Part shown: piece by piece, positions 52,023-60,595 of the stretch
How the letters are laid out: every line of letters starts with the position of its first letter
How positions within the stretch are numbered: the first letter of the stretch is position 1
Assembly (NCBI RefSeq): GCF_030816725.1
Contig: NZ_JAUSYG010000001.1
Span: forward strand, 3,658,001-3,722,000
Direction of reading: 5' to 3'
DNA: 64,000 bases
DNA from: Pseudarthrobacter defluvii
Lineage (GTDB): Bacteria > Actinomycetota > Actinomycetes > Actinomycetales > Micrococcaceae
Program-made: the position numbers and the translations under genes
The notes under the pieces: generated by a model
Seen by the model: only the letters and a program-made list of their open reading frames with translations
Told to the model about the DNA's origin: nothing
Databases searched by the model: none

Positions 52023-52124
52023 AACGCCCGCTCACCTCCTGCAGCAAATCCACCAACGCCCGCTCACCTCTCGCAGGAAATCCACCAACGCCCGCTCACT
52101 ATTCGCAAGAAAGTGAGCGGGCGT
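52023..52124. repeat. Tandem 32-base repeats ending in a terminator hairpin
   Basis: Three units start AACGCCCGCTCAC at 52023, 52055 and 52087. The first two are 32 bases each and nearly identical (ending AAATCCACC). The third forms a perfect 13-base stem (52088-52100 with 52112-52124) with an 11-base loop. The block ends the TAXI gene and looks like an expanded terminator. Confidence 0.8.
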
Positions 52125-52267
52125 GTCACGAATAACCGCCACGATCTGAGCCAACGTTGAATCAGCTTGCACGCCGACTTTCCACATACGCGCTTCCGGC
52201 GTAGCAGGGCCGGCAATTTCGTCCCTACTGTTTGGACATCCGGAACAGTATGAAGCGGAGGAATAGT

Positions 52268-52774
52268 GTGGGCAGGAACCAGCGTCGACGGGCGGCACGA
52301 AGGAACCATGTTTGTATTCCACCCGGAGACCTATGCAAAGCCACCACCACAGACGCGGTGCGCCCCTCATCCAGCAACGTCCGTGAGTTGGAAGCCCTAG
52401 CCCCGGCCTTCATCCGGTGGTACGGCAAGCACTCATTCAGTGCAGACATCGAGGAGGTGCTGGAGAGCTTGACACGCTTTTTCCGCTTCTACCCCGAGCT
52501 CGAAGGAGCTCGTGCCATCACTGCCCTCGAACCAGCGGAGGCGACCGCAAAGCTGATGTCGCTCATAACGCATGCCCTCCTCGAAGGCGTCATGGCCACC
52601 TATTCCCTCATGCGGTTCCTGGACTTCCTCCATGATTCCGGCCGTTGGTCCGGCAGCCAGGAATCATTCCAAACGTTGCACGGCATCCTGGAGGACATCG
52701 TGCACTCCGAGGTGCAAGTGATAATTCGCCACCGGCCACTTCCAGACCATGCCACCACCGGAACCGTTGAATAA
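52268..52774 (+). CDS. Protein of unknown function in a lower-GC stretch
   Basis: A 168-residue protein. A very basic N-terminus (GRNQRRRAARRNHV) is followed by a helical body: LEALAPAFIRWYGKHSF, EEVLESLTRFFRFYPELEGA, ATAKLMSLITHALLEGV and FLDFLHDSGRWSGSQESFQT. I do not recognise the family. GTG at 52268 is supported by GGAGGAATAGT; longer starts at 52250 and 52232 are possible. Its codons are visibly less GC-biased than neighbouring genes, which suggests transfer. It ends one base from the convergent ramB gene, with no terminator between. Confidence 0.55.
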   Translation: MGRNQRRRAARRNHVCIPPGDLCKATTTDAVRPSSSNVRELEALAPAFIRWYGKHSFSADIEEVLESLTRFFRFYPELEGARAITALEPAEATAKLMSLITHALLEGVMATYSLMRFLDFLHDSGRWSGSQESFQTLHGILEDIVHSEVQVIIRHRPLPDHATTGTVE

Positions 52775-52775
52775 C

Positions 52776-54290
52776 TCAGCTGCCCGAGTGTGCTTGGAGG
52801 AAGCTGTACACCTCGGTCTCATCGACGCCGGGAAAGGCTCCCGGCGGCATGGCGGCAAGCAGGTGCGAGTGGGCCCGGGCGGACGGCCAGGCGTTGCCGG
52901 CCCACTCGTTGGTCAGTTCGGCGGGCGGCCGCTTGCAGCAGTTGGGGTCCGGGCAGTTGGACCTGGCGCGGGCGGTGGTTTCCCGCCCGCGGAACCACTT
53001 CACATGCTGGTACGGCACCCCGATACTGAGGGAAAACTCGCCGCTCGCGGACCGCTCGGTCCGGGCGGTGCACCAGTAGGTGCCCGAGGGTGTATCCGTG
53101 TACTGGCTGTAGGCGCTGAACTTGTCCGGGACATCGAACACTGCCCGTGACGTCCAGGCCTTGCAGGACGGCTGCCCCTCGATGGCGCCGGTGTGGTCCT
53201 GGGGGAAGTTGACGCCGTCGTTCTCGTACGCCTTGTAGATGATGCCGCTCTGGTGCGTCTTCTGGAAATGCGTCGTGATGCCCAGGTGCTTGGTGGCCAG
53301 GTTGGTGAAGCGGTGCGCGGCGGTCTCATACGAAACGGCGAAAGCGTCCCGCATGTCCTCCACCGCAATTTCCTTGGCCGTTTTGGCCTTTTGCAGAAAT
53401 TCCACGGTGGCCTGCTCGGGCAGGAGCAGGGCGGCGGCGAAATAGTTCGTTGCCACCCGCTGCGCAAGGAAATCGCCGTAGTTCTTGGGCGTCTCATGGC
53501 CCAGGACGTAGTGGCCCAGTGCCTGCAGCAGCACCGAGCGGGGGTCGTGGTCCTGCCGCTGGCTTTGCGTGAGGTAAATTTTGCGGTTCTTCAAATCCGT
53601 CACCGAGCGGGTTGAATGCGGCAAATCCCCCACGTGGTGCAGGGTGAAACCGAGGTGCTCGGCGATGTCCGCGATGACGTGCTGGCTCAGCGGACCGGTG
53701 GTGTAACCCACCTCCTTGAGGACCTTCTGCGCCTCGGCCTCGTACTCCGGAAAGTAGTTGCCGCGTTCGCGCATCATGGCCCGCAGCTCACCGTTGGCGC
53801 GGCGGGCTTCCTCAGGGGTGGCCACCTGCTCGTTCATCTTCTTCTCAAGCTCATGCAGCAGACCCACCTGCGCCTCCAGCACATCCAACGGAAGCCGCGA
53901 GCTGATGCGGATTTTGGGTAGATTCAGCGATTCGTACAACGGACCGCGCTGGTAGCGCTCCAGCTCGATTTCGAGGGCGGCGCGGCGGCTGGGCGGCTCG
54001 GCCCCAAGCAGCTGATCGATGGTGACATTCAACGCCACGGCAAGGTGCTGGAGCAGCGTCAGCTTGGGCTCCCTCTTGCCGTTCTCGATCAGGCTGAGCT
54101 GGCTGGGAGCGGTACCGACGGCGGCGCTCAGGTCATCGAGCGTGAGCCCGGCTTGTTTGCGCAGATGGCGGACCCGGCGGCCCAGCGCATAGACGTCGAG
54201 TTCGGGGGCAGCAGCGGTGGACGAGGGCTGGGAAACGTCCCTGTTCCAGCTTGAAGGCGACATTTCTGAAGGATACGTGAAGAAGTGCAT
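52776..54290 (-). CDS. ramB: RamB-type transcriptional regulator of acetate metabolism
   Basis: A 504-residue regulator of the short-chain fatty acyl regulator family. Its XRE helix-turn-helix (about residues 38-95) reads RVRHLRKQAGLTLDDLSAAV, then GTAPSQLSLIENGKREPKLT. An IrrE/ImmA-like middle region follows (LQALGHYVLGHETPKNYGDF), then a Cys-rich C-terminal domain with NCPDPNCCKRPPAE. In Corynebacterium, RamB represses aceA and aceB in the absence of acetate. Here it is divergent from aceA across 149 bases that carry an inverted repeat, so the same control is likely. ATG at 54263 is an alternative start. Confidence 0.9.
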   Translation of the reverse strand: MHFFTYPSEMSPSSWNRDVSQPSSTAAAPELDVYALGRRVRHLRKQAGLTLDDLSAAVGTAPSQLSLIENGKREPKLTLLQHLAVALNVTIDQLLGAEPPSRRAALEIELERYQRGPLYESLNLPKIRISSRLPLDVLEAQVGLLHELEKKMNEQVATPEEARRANGELRAMMRERGNYFPEYEAEAQKVLKEVGYTTGPLSQHVIADIAEHLGFTLHHVGDLPHSTRSVTDLKNRKIYLTQSQRQDHDPRSVLLQALGHYVLGHETPKNYGDFLAQRVATNYFAAALLLPEQATVEFLQKAKTAKEIAVEDMRDAFAVSYETAAHRFTNLATKHLGITTHFQKTHQSGIIYKAYENDGVNFPQDHTGAIEGQPSCKAWTSRAVFDVPDKFSAYSQYTDTPSGTYWCTARTERSASGEFSLSIGVPYQHVKWFRGRETTARARSNCPDPNCCKRPPAELTNEWAGNAWPSARAHSHLLAAMPPGAFPGVDETEVYSFLQAHSGS

Positions 54291-54299
54291 TTCTTTCCA

Positions 54300-54340
54300 T
54301 ACTTTTCATCTAGAAAGGGGGTTGAAAGTGCTGAAAAGTA
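54300..54340. promoter_or_regulatory. Inverted repeat between ramB and aceA
   Basis: TACTTTTCA (54300-54308) and TGAAAAGTA (54332-54340) are perfect 9-base arms 23 bases apart; a related GTTGAAAGT lies between them. This is the most obvious symmetrical element in the divergent control region and a candidate RamB site, though it differs from the Corynebacterium RamB motif as I recall it. Confidence 0.5.
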
Positions 54341-54439
54341 GGTGTCACGGAAAGAAACACCGCACCGGAAAAGCCGGTGGGAACCTCAACGACGCGGTTC
54401 CCACCTACTCCCTCCGGAGCTCAATCAAGGAGATCAACG

Positions 54440-55756
54440 ATGACTGCAGCATTTGAGCCCACCCAGCAGACGCCCGAAGAGCAGGCCGCCGCCCTGGAGC
54501 TCGAGTGGGCCGCCAACCCCCGCTGGGAAGGTGTGACTCGGGACTACTCAGCCGCCGACGTCGTCCGCCTCCGCGGCCGCGTCTCCGAAGAGCAGACGCT
54601 GGCCCGCCGCGGCTCGGAAAAGCTGTGGAAGCAGCTCACCGAAGAGCACAAGACCGGCGGCTACACCAACGCCCTTGGCGCCCTCACCGGCAACCAAGCC
54701 GTGCAGCAGGTCAAGGCCGGGCTGCGCGCCATCTACCTCTCCGGCTGGCAGGTTGCCGCGGACGCAAACAACTCCGGCCACACCTACCCGGACCAGTCCC
54801 TCTACCCGGCCAACTCGGTCCCCACCGTGGTCCGCCGCATCAACAACGCCCTGCTCCGGGCGGACCAGATCGAATTTTCCGAAGGCATCCAGACCGTTGA
54901 GGACTGGCTGGTCCCGATCGTTGCCGACGCCGAAGCCGGTTTCGGCGGCCCGCTGAACGCCTACGAACTCATGAAATCCATGATCCAGGCCGGCGCGTCC
55001 GGTGTTCACTGGGAGGACCAGCTCGCCTCGGAGAAGAAGTGCGGCCACCTCGGCGGCAAGGTGCTGATCCCCACTCAGCAGCACGTCCGCACGCTGAACG
55101 CCGCCCGCCTGGCAGCCGACGTCGCCGGCACCCCCACCGTCGTCATCGCCCGCACCGACGCCGAGGCAGCCACCCTGATCACCTCCGACGTCGACGAGCG
55201 CGACCAGGAGTTCATCACCGGCGAGCGCACCGCCGAGGGCTTCTACAAGGTCCGCAACGGCATCGAACCCTGCATCGCCCGTGCCAAGGCCTACGCCCCG
55301 TACTCGGACCTCATCTGGATGGAAACCGGCACCCCGGACCTGGAACTGGCCCGCAAGTTCGCCGAGTCCGTCAAGGCCGAGTTCCCGGACCAGATGCTCT
55401 CCTACAACTGCTCGCCGTCGTTCAACTGGCGCAAGCACCTGGACGACGCCACCATCGCCAAGTTCCAGCGTGAACTCGGCGCCATGGGCTTCACCTTCCA
55501 GTTCATCACCCTGGCCGGCTTCCACGCCCTGAACTACTCGATGTTCGACCTCGCCCACGGCTACGCCCGTGAAGGCATGAGCGCATACGTCGAACTCCAG
55601 GAAAAGGAATTCGCCTCCGAGTCCCGCGGCTACACCGCAACCAAGCACCAGCGCGAAGTCGGCACCGGCTACTTCGACACCATCTCCACGGCGCTCAACC
55701 CGAACGCGTCCACCCTGGCCCTGGTGGGATCCACCGAAGAGGGCCAGTTCCACTAA
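54440..55756 (+). CDS. aceA: Isocitrate lyase
   Basis: Splits isocitrate into glyoxylate and succinate, the first step of the glyoxylate shunt. The 438-residue protein shows [20 protein letters not shown], the Mg site [20 protein letters not shown], the catalytic loop [14 protein letters not shown] (Cys about residue 200) and [20 protein letters not shown]. Length is normal. AAGGAGATCAACG precedes the ATG, so longer upstream frames can be dismissed. It is divergent from ramB and followed by aceB after 100 bases with a palindrome in between. Confidence 0.97.
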   Translation: MTAAFEPTQQTPEEQAAALELEWAANPRWEGVTRDYSAADVVRLRGRVSEEQTLARRGSEKLWKQLTEEHKTGGYTNALGALTGNQAVQQVKAGLRAIYLSGWQVAADANNSGHTYPDQSLYPANSVPTVVRRINNALLRADQIEFSEGIQTVEDWLVPIVADAEAGFGGPLNAYELMKSMIQAGASGVHWEDQLASEKKCGHLGGKVLIPTQQHVRTLNAARLAADVAGTPTVVIARTDAEAATLITSDVDERDQEFITGERTAEGFYKVRNGIEPCIARAKAYAPYSDLIWMETGTPDLELARKFAESVKAEFPDQMLSYNCSPSFNWRKHLDDATIAKFQRELGAMGFTFQFITLAGFHALNYSMFDLAHGYAREGMSAYVELQEKEFASESRGYTATKHQREVGTGYFDTISTALNPNASTLALVGSTEEGQFH

Positions 55757-55773
55757 AACCAGCCTTCCCGCTC

Positions 55774-55834
55774 GTTGCTCTATCACTTTTGGCCCCTAAC
55801 AGGCCGCCTTGGCAACCAAAAGTGATAGAGCAAC
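55774..55834. repeat. Palindromic element between aceA and aceB, same family as 25821
   Basis: Perfect 19-base arms (55774-55792 and 55816-55834) surround a 23-base loop. The left arm continues into GGCCCCTAAC, matching the element at 25821, while the right arm has lost that part. It lies within the aceA-aceB unit and may partly end transcription before aceB. Confidence 0.78.
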
Positions 55835-55856
55835 CGGGGTTACCAGGAGACTTCAG

Positions 55857-57509
55857 ATGAACAGCTTCACCGATACCTTCACGATCAACGGCATAACCCT
55901 GACCGCGCAGCCCATGTGCCGGCAGGACGAGGTGCTGACGCCGGATGCCCTCTCCTTCATTGCGAAGCTGCACCGGGCCACGGCCGAGCGGCGGCAGGAG
56001 CTGCTGCAGGCACGGCGCACGCGGCGGGCTGACATTGCGGCCGGGCAGGATCCGCGCTTCCTCCGGGAGACCGAGCACATTCGCAACGATCCGTCCTGGC
56101 GGGTCGCTCCCCCGGCACCAGGCCTGGAGGACCGCCGCGTCGAAATCACCGGCCCCGTGGACAAGAAGATGACCATCAACGCCCTGAACTCCGGCGCCAA
56201 AGTGTGGCTCGCGGACATGGAGGACTCCTCCACCCCCACGTGGCGGAACGTCATCAAGGGCCAGCTGAACCTCACCGACGCTTTGGAGCGCCGGATCGAC
56301 TTCACCAGCGAAGAGGGCAAGGAATACAAGTTGAAGCCTGCCGGCGACCTGCCCACCATTGTGGTCCGCCCCCGCGGCTGGCACCTGCCGGAGAAGCACA
56401 TGCTCATCGACGGCCAGCCGATCGCCGGCGGCATCGTGGACTTCGGCCTGTTCTTCTTCCACAACGCCCGCCGCCTGCTCGCCCAGGGCAAAGGCCCCTA
56501 CTTCTATCTGCCCAAGATCGAGAACCACCTGGAAGCCCGGCTGTGGAACGACATCTTCATCCTGGCCCAGGACCTGCTCGGCATCCCGCAGGGCACCATC
56601 CGCGCCACGGTGCTGATCGAAACCATTACAGCGGCCTTCGAAATGGAGGAGATCCTCTACGAACTGCGCGACCACGCCGCCGGCCTGAACGCCGGCCGCT
56701 GGGACTACATCTTCTCCATCATCAAGAACTTCCGCACCCGCGGCCCCCGCTTCGTGATGCCGGACCGCGGCCAGGTAACCATGACGGCGCCCTTCATGCG
56801 CTCCTACACGGAGCAACTGGTCCGTGCCTGCCACAAGCGCGGCGCCATGGCCATTGGCGGCATGGCTGCAGCCGTCCCCAACCGCAAGGACCCGGAGGCC
56901 AACGCAAACGCCCTCGAGAAGGTCCGCGCGGACAAGACCCGCGAGGCCAACGACGGCTTCGACGGTTCCTGGGTGGCCCACCCTGACCTGGTGCCCATCT
57001 GCCGCGAGGTATTCGACGGCGTACTCGGCGAGCGCCCCAACCAGCTCGGAAAGCTGCGCGAGGACGTCACTCCGGACGACCGCGCCCTCATCGACATCGC
57101 TTCCCTGCACGGCACCATCACCGAACAGGGCATCCGGAACAACATCGAGGTGGGCATCCGCTACATCGAGTCCTGGCTGCGCGGCAACGGTGCGGTGGCC
57201 ATCCACAACCTCATGGAGGACGCCGCCACCGCGGAAATCTCCCGTTCCCAGCTGTGGCAGTGGATCTACGCCCGGGCCATCACGGACCACGGCGAGATCA
57301 TCAGCCACGACTGGGTGGAGGAACTCCTGGACGAAGAGTTCGCCCGACTGGAACGCTTCGACGGCGACCGGTTCGAGGACGCCCGCGACATCTTCGAGGA
57401 AGTCACCCTGGCCAGCGACTTCCCGTCCTTCCTCACCCTCCCCGCCTACGCCCGCTACCTGACCGAAGCCCGCGAAAAGGCAACCGTTGAGGAGCTGGCC
57501 GCGGCTTAA
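55857..57509 (+). CDS. aceB: Malate synthase A
   Basis: Condenses glyoxylate with acetyl-CoA to malate. The 550-residue protein is of the A form (about 530 residues in E. coli). Motifs: [33 protein letters not shown] with the catalytic Arg, [20 protein letters not shown] with the Mg-binding Glu, and [18 protein letters not shown] with the catalytic Asp. CAGGAGACTTCAG precedes ATG. It forms a unit with aceA and shares RamB control at least through it. Two hairpins follow. Confidence 0.96.
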   Translation: MNSFTDTFTINGITLTAQPMCRQDEVLTPDALSFIAKLHRATAERRQELLQARRTRRADIAAGQDPRFLRETEHIRNDPSWRVAPPAPGLEDRRVEITGPVDKKMTINALNSGAKVWLADMEDSSTPTWRNVIKGQLNLTDALERRIDFTSEEGKEYKLKPAGDLPTIVVRPRGWHLPEKHMLIDGQPIAGGIVDFGLFFFHNARRLLAQGKGPYFYLPKIENHLEARLWNDIFILAQDLLGIPQGTIRATVLIETITAAFEMEEILYELRDHAAGLNAGRWDYIFSIIKNFRTRGPRFVMPDRGQVTMTAPFMRSYTEQLVRACHKRGAMAIGGMAAAVPNRKDPEANANALEKVRADKTREANDGFDGSWVAHPDLVPICREVFDGVLGERPNQLGKLREDVTPDDRALIDIASLHGTITEQGIRNNIEVGIRYIESWLRGNGAVAIHNLMEDAATAEISRSQLWQWIYARAITDHGEIISHDWVEELLDEEFARLERFDGDRFEDARDIFEEVTLASDFPSFLTLPAYARYLTEAREKATVEELAAA

Positions 57510-57530
57510 GGCAGCACAGAACTTCCGTCC

Positions 57531-57588
57531 GCCGGGCCGGCACGCCCTTCGCAACAGGCCCCCCGAAATCCGGGGGTGCCGGCCCGGC
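57531..57588 (+). terminator. Nested hairpin terminator after aceB
   Basis: Outer arms GCCGGGCCGGCAC (57531-57543) and GTGCCGGCCCGGC (57576-57588) pair perfectly, with an inner CCCCC/GGGGG hairpin. It begins 21 bases after the aceB stop. Confidence 0.75.
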
Positions 57589-57606
57589 GACGGAGCATTT
57601 GAATCA

Positions 57607-57671
57607 CCCCGCGAGATGGCATTTAAGGGCAATATTCCCAGGAATGATTGCGCTCAAATGCCATCTCGCGG
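57607..57671. repeat. Imperfect long palindrome between convergent genes
   Basis: Outer arms CCGCGAGATGGCATTT (57609-57624) and AAATGCCATCTCGCGG (57656-57671) are perfect. The inner part pairs imperfectly around CCCAGG. It lies between aceB and the convergent CynX-like gene. Its arm sequence is unlike the other palindromes here, so it is a separate element class. Confidence 0.7.
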
Positions 57672-57709
57672 AGGGGTTTAAGAGGAAAGGACGACGGCGG
57701 GGCGTCGCC

Positions 57710-58903
57710 TCAGCGCCCCTTCGGCACCTGCCTCACGGACAGGGTGGTGCTGAGGAAAAAGGTCAGCACCGACACGAGGATGACAAGCAGTGCGGGCGTC
57801 CACGATGCCGAACTGTCGTGGACGAAGCCCACCAGCGGCGGGGCCACCGCTCCGAGGCAGTAGCCCAGGCCTTGGACAGTGGCGGACATCCGCCCGGCGG
57901 AGGCCTGGTCGCGGGCCAGCTTGATGATGGCAATGAAGATCAGGGTGATGCCGCCGCCCTGGGCAATGCCGCCGGAGGTGGACCACAGCCACCACAGCTG
58001 CGGCGCGAGAAGCAGCCCCACGGGAACGGGAAGCCACAGGGCACCCAGGGTGACCGCCACCGCCGTCGTACTCATGTACTTGGCCGCAAAGGGCACGCCG
58101 AGCCCGCCCACGATGGCAAGGATCTGGAAGATCGAGGACGCGGCGCCGGCCTGCGCGGCATTCATCCCCAGCTCGTCGTGCAGGTAGCTGGGCAGCCACG
58201 CCGTGACGCCGTAGTAGGAAAAAGCCTGCCCGCCGAAGCCCGCCGTGAGCCCGAACGTAATCCAGCCGGAGCGGCTCGCGGCAGCCCGGGGAGTATCCCC
58301 GCCGTCCTCAGCCTCGGCCACGAAAGCAGTCCGCGGCCCTACTGCAAGCACCCACACCACCACCGCAGCCACAGCCAGGACGGCGACAGCGGCCAAGGCC
58401 AGCCGCCACCCCGTCACTGCCGCCAACGGGGCCATGGCCACCGAGGTCAGGAAGGACCCGATGTTCAGGGCGGCGGTGTAGATCCCCATCGCAGTCCCCT
58501 GCCTACGGGGAGCAAAGTCGCGGCGGATGATCAGCGGCACGGCGATGTTGCCCACGGTGATGGCCAGGCCAATAACCACAGTGCCGGCCACCACCAGCGC
58601 GGGTCCTCCGGCGGAGCGGAGCAGCACACCGGCCAGAACGCCCAGGATGGTCAGGGTCACGGCGAACTCGGCCCCGAACTTCCGCGCCGCCAGGGAAGCC
58701 AACGGGGCTGCGAGCGAGAAGCAGAGTACGGGGATGCTGGTCAGCAGCCCCAGCATGACGGGCGAAAAGTGCAGTTCCGCCTGCATGAGGTCCACCAGGG
58801 GTGCGACGGCAACGAACGGGCCCCGGAGGTTCAGCGCCAGCAGGCCGATGCAGGCCAGCAGGACCCAGCTTTTCGGGATGCGGGACAGGACGCGGCCGCT
58901 CAC
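57710..58903 (-). CDS. CynX/NimT family MFS transporter
   Basis: A 397-residue transporter with about 12 helices, near the cyanate/2-nitroimidazole group. Signatures are LLALNLRGPFVAVAPLVDLM, LTSIPVLCFSLAAPLASLAA, VIGLAITVGNIAVPLIIRRD and GSFLTSVAMAPLAAVTGWRL. Substrate unknown. The GTG at 58903 has no good ribosome site, but it overlaps the stop of a 14-codon frame that begins at ATG 58944 (CTGTGAGC), so translation may be coupled to that short leader. Upstream in the same frame the reading stays open for about 23 codons but has no usual start. Confidence 0.85.
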   Translation of the reverse strand: MSGRVLSRIPKSWVLLACIGLLALNLRGPFVAVAPLVDLMQAELHFSPVMLGLLTSIPVLCFSLAAPLASLAARKFGAEFAVTLTILGVLAGVLLRSAGGPALVVAGTVVIGLAITVGNIAVPLIIRRDFAPRRQGTAMGIYTAALNIGSFLTSVAMAPLAAVTGWRLALAAVAVLAVAAVVVWVLAVGPRTAFVAEAEDGGDTPRAAASRSGWITFGLTAGFGGQAFSYYGVTAWLPSYLHDELGMNAAQAGAASSIFQILAIVGGLGVPFAAKYMSTTAVAVTLGALWLPVPVGLLLAPQLWWLWSTSGGIAQGGGITLIFIAIIKLARDQASAGRMSATVQGLGYCLGAVAPPLVGFVHDSSASWTPALLVILVSVLTFFLSTTLSVRQVPKGR

Positions 58904-59046
58904 AGGGTCAAAATCGGGAATGGGCGTGGATTCATCACTCCCATTGCTATCACGCCCGGCGTTGCTGGAGTTTCAGGCACCCGTCCGGCCGGCGCTGCCA
59001 TACGATGAACGTGACCCAATGACGCAGGACGCTGGGAAGGACACCC

Positions 59047-60006
59047 ATGACGCACCGCCTGGCCATCCTCGACGACTACCAGGACGTGGCCCACGGCTTC
59101 GCGGACTTCACAGCATTGGAGGCGGAGGGGGTCACCGTGACGTCCTACCGTGAACCTTTTGCCTCGCAGGACGCCATGGTTTCGGCGCTGGCAGACACCA
59201 CCATGGTGATCGCCATGCGCGAGAGGACGGCATTTCCCCGTGAGGTGTTCGAGAAATTGCCGGCGCTTGAGCTGCTGGTCACCACCGGAATGGCGAATGC
59301 CGCCATCGACCTGGCGGCCGCGGCCGACCACGGGGTGACGGTGTGCGGCACGCCCGGTTCAGCCACGGCAGCGCCCGAACTGACCTGGGCCCTGCTGCTG
59401 GCCATCGCCCGGCACCTTCCCGCAGAGGAGAACTCCGTCCGGGCAGGGACGTGGCAGTCCACCGTGGGTGTGGAACTGGCCGGGAAGACGCTGGGCATCG
59501 TGGGGCTGGGCAAGATCGGGCGGCGGGTGGCCGCGTACGGGCAGGTGTTCGGCATGGAGGTGGTGGCGTGGAGCCAGAACCTCACGGCGGAGGCAGCCAA
59601 GGAGGCCGGCGCCCGGCTCGTGTCCAAGGACGAGCTCTTTGCGGTGGCCGACGTCGCCACCCTCCATCTGCGGCTCTCCCCGAGGTCGGAGAACACCGTG
59701 GGCGAGGCAGAACTGCGGCTGCTGGGCCCGGAAGGCATCCTGGTGAACACCGCCCGCGGGCCACTGGTGGACCAGGAAGCGTTGATCAAAGCGCTGAACG
59801 AAGGATGGATCCGCGGCGCCGCCCTGGACGTCTTCGACCAGGAACCGCTGCAGGCCGGCCATCCGCTCCTGGCCGCGCCGAACACCGTGCTCTCCCCGCA
59901 TCTGGGCTATGTCACGCAGGAAAGCTACCGGCAGTTCTACGGCGGCGCCCTGGAGGACGTCACCGCCTGGCTTGCCGGTTCCCCCATCCGAACCCTCACG
60001 GCCTGA
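59047..60006 (+). CDS. D-isomer specific 2-hydroxyacid dehydrogenase family protein
   Basis: A 319-residue NAD-dependent dehydrogenase. The C-terminal Rossmann domain has LGIVGLGKIGRRVAAYGQVF (about residues 148-167). Active-site Arg and Glu are in LVNTARGPLVDQEAL and the LDVFDQEPL region, and the catalytic His in LSPHLGYVTQESY. The N-terminal half is the usual flavodoxin-like substrate domain (HRLAILDDYQDVAHGF), a form common in actinobacterial members. The substrate 2-hydroxyacid is unknown. GGAAGGACACCC precedes ATG. Confidence 0.9.
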   Translation: MTHRLAILDDYQDVAHGFADFTALEAEGVTVTSYREPFASQDAMVSALADTTMVIAMRERTAFPREVFEKLPALELLVTTGMANAAIDLAAAADHGVTVCGTPGSATAAPELTWALLLAIARHLPAEENSVRAGTWQSTVGVELAGKTLGIVGLGKIGRRVAAYGQVFGMEVVAWSQNLTAEAAKEAGARLVSKDELFAVADVATLHLRLSPRSENTVGEAELRLLGPEGILVNTARGPLVDQEALIKALNEGWIRGAALDVFDQEPLQAGHPLLAAPNTVLSPHLGYVTQESYRQFYGGALEDVTAWLAGSPIRTLTA

Positions 60007-60031
60007 CCGTTTTTACTACCGGAGCAACCGA

Positions 60032-60595
60032 ATGACCCACACCATCCGCACGGCAACAGCGGACGACGCCGGCGCGCTGGCCGCGCTGGCAGCCGTCACC
60101 TTTCCGCTGGCCTGCCCGCCGTCGTCGTCACCTGCCGACATTGCCGCCCACCTGGCCAACACGCTGAGTGAGGAACACTTCAAGGGGTACCTGGCGGACC
60201 CTGACACCACCATCCTGGTCATTGACACCGACGGGCAGCTTAACGGTTACAGCCTCCTGGTGGACCGGCCTGCAACGGACCCGGACGTGGCCTCCGTCCT
60301 GACGCTGCTGCCGTCCGTGGAGATCAGCAAATGCTATGTCCACCCGGACTACCACGGGCTGGGCGCGGCCGCAGAACTCATGCACTCGAGCCTCCAGGCA
60401 GCGGCAGCATCCGGCAGCGCCGGGGCCTGGCTGGGTGTGAACAGCCAGAACGCCCGGGCCATCCGTTTCTACGAAAAGTCCGGTTTCCACAAGGTGGGCA
60501 CCAAGTCCTTCCGGCTGGGCAGCACGGTAGAGCACGACTTCGTTCTGGAGCGCCCCCTGCCGTGCAGCTCCTTCGGACACCGGCGCCGTCAGTGA
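60032..60595 (+). CDS. GNAT family N-acetyltransferase
   Basis: A 187-residue acetyl-CoA-dependent acyltransferase. It begins HTIRTATADDAGALAALAAV. Acetyl-CoA binding is seen in CYVHPDYHGLGAAAELMHSS (about residues 98-117), and WLGVNSQNARAIRFYEKSGF is the usual last motif. Acceptor unknown. CGGAGCAACCGA precedes the ATG; it follows the dehydrogenase by 25 bases, so an operon is possible. The last 7 bases overlap the end of the convergent glucosidase gene. Confidence 0.9.
   Translation: MTHTIRTATADDAGALAALAAVTFPLACPPSSSPADIAAHLANTLSEEHFKGYLADPDTTILVIDTDGQLNGYSLLVDRPATDPDVASVLTLLPSVEISKCYVHPDYHGLGAAAELMHSSLQAAAASGSAGAWLGVNSQNARAIRFYEKSGFHKVGTKSFRLGSTVEHDFVLERPLPCSSFGHRRRQ

Noticed and set aside
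54548..55786. A 412-codon minus-strand frame across aceA
   Set aside because: Antisense to isocitrate lyase, no motif, Gly/Val-rich shadow translation.
55695..57632. A 645-codon minus-strand frame opposite aceB
   Set aside because: Mirror image of the malate synthase gene, without a ribosome site or any recognisable motif.
58900..58975. Possible frameshift at the N-terminus of the CynX-like gene
   Set aside because: The frame is open upstream and reads plausibly (SDESTPIPDFDPVSGR), but it has no start codon. Coupling to the short leader explains the GTG equally well, so a frameshift cannot be claimed.
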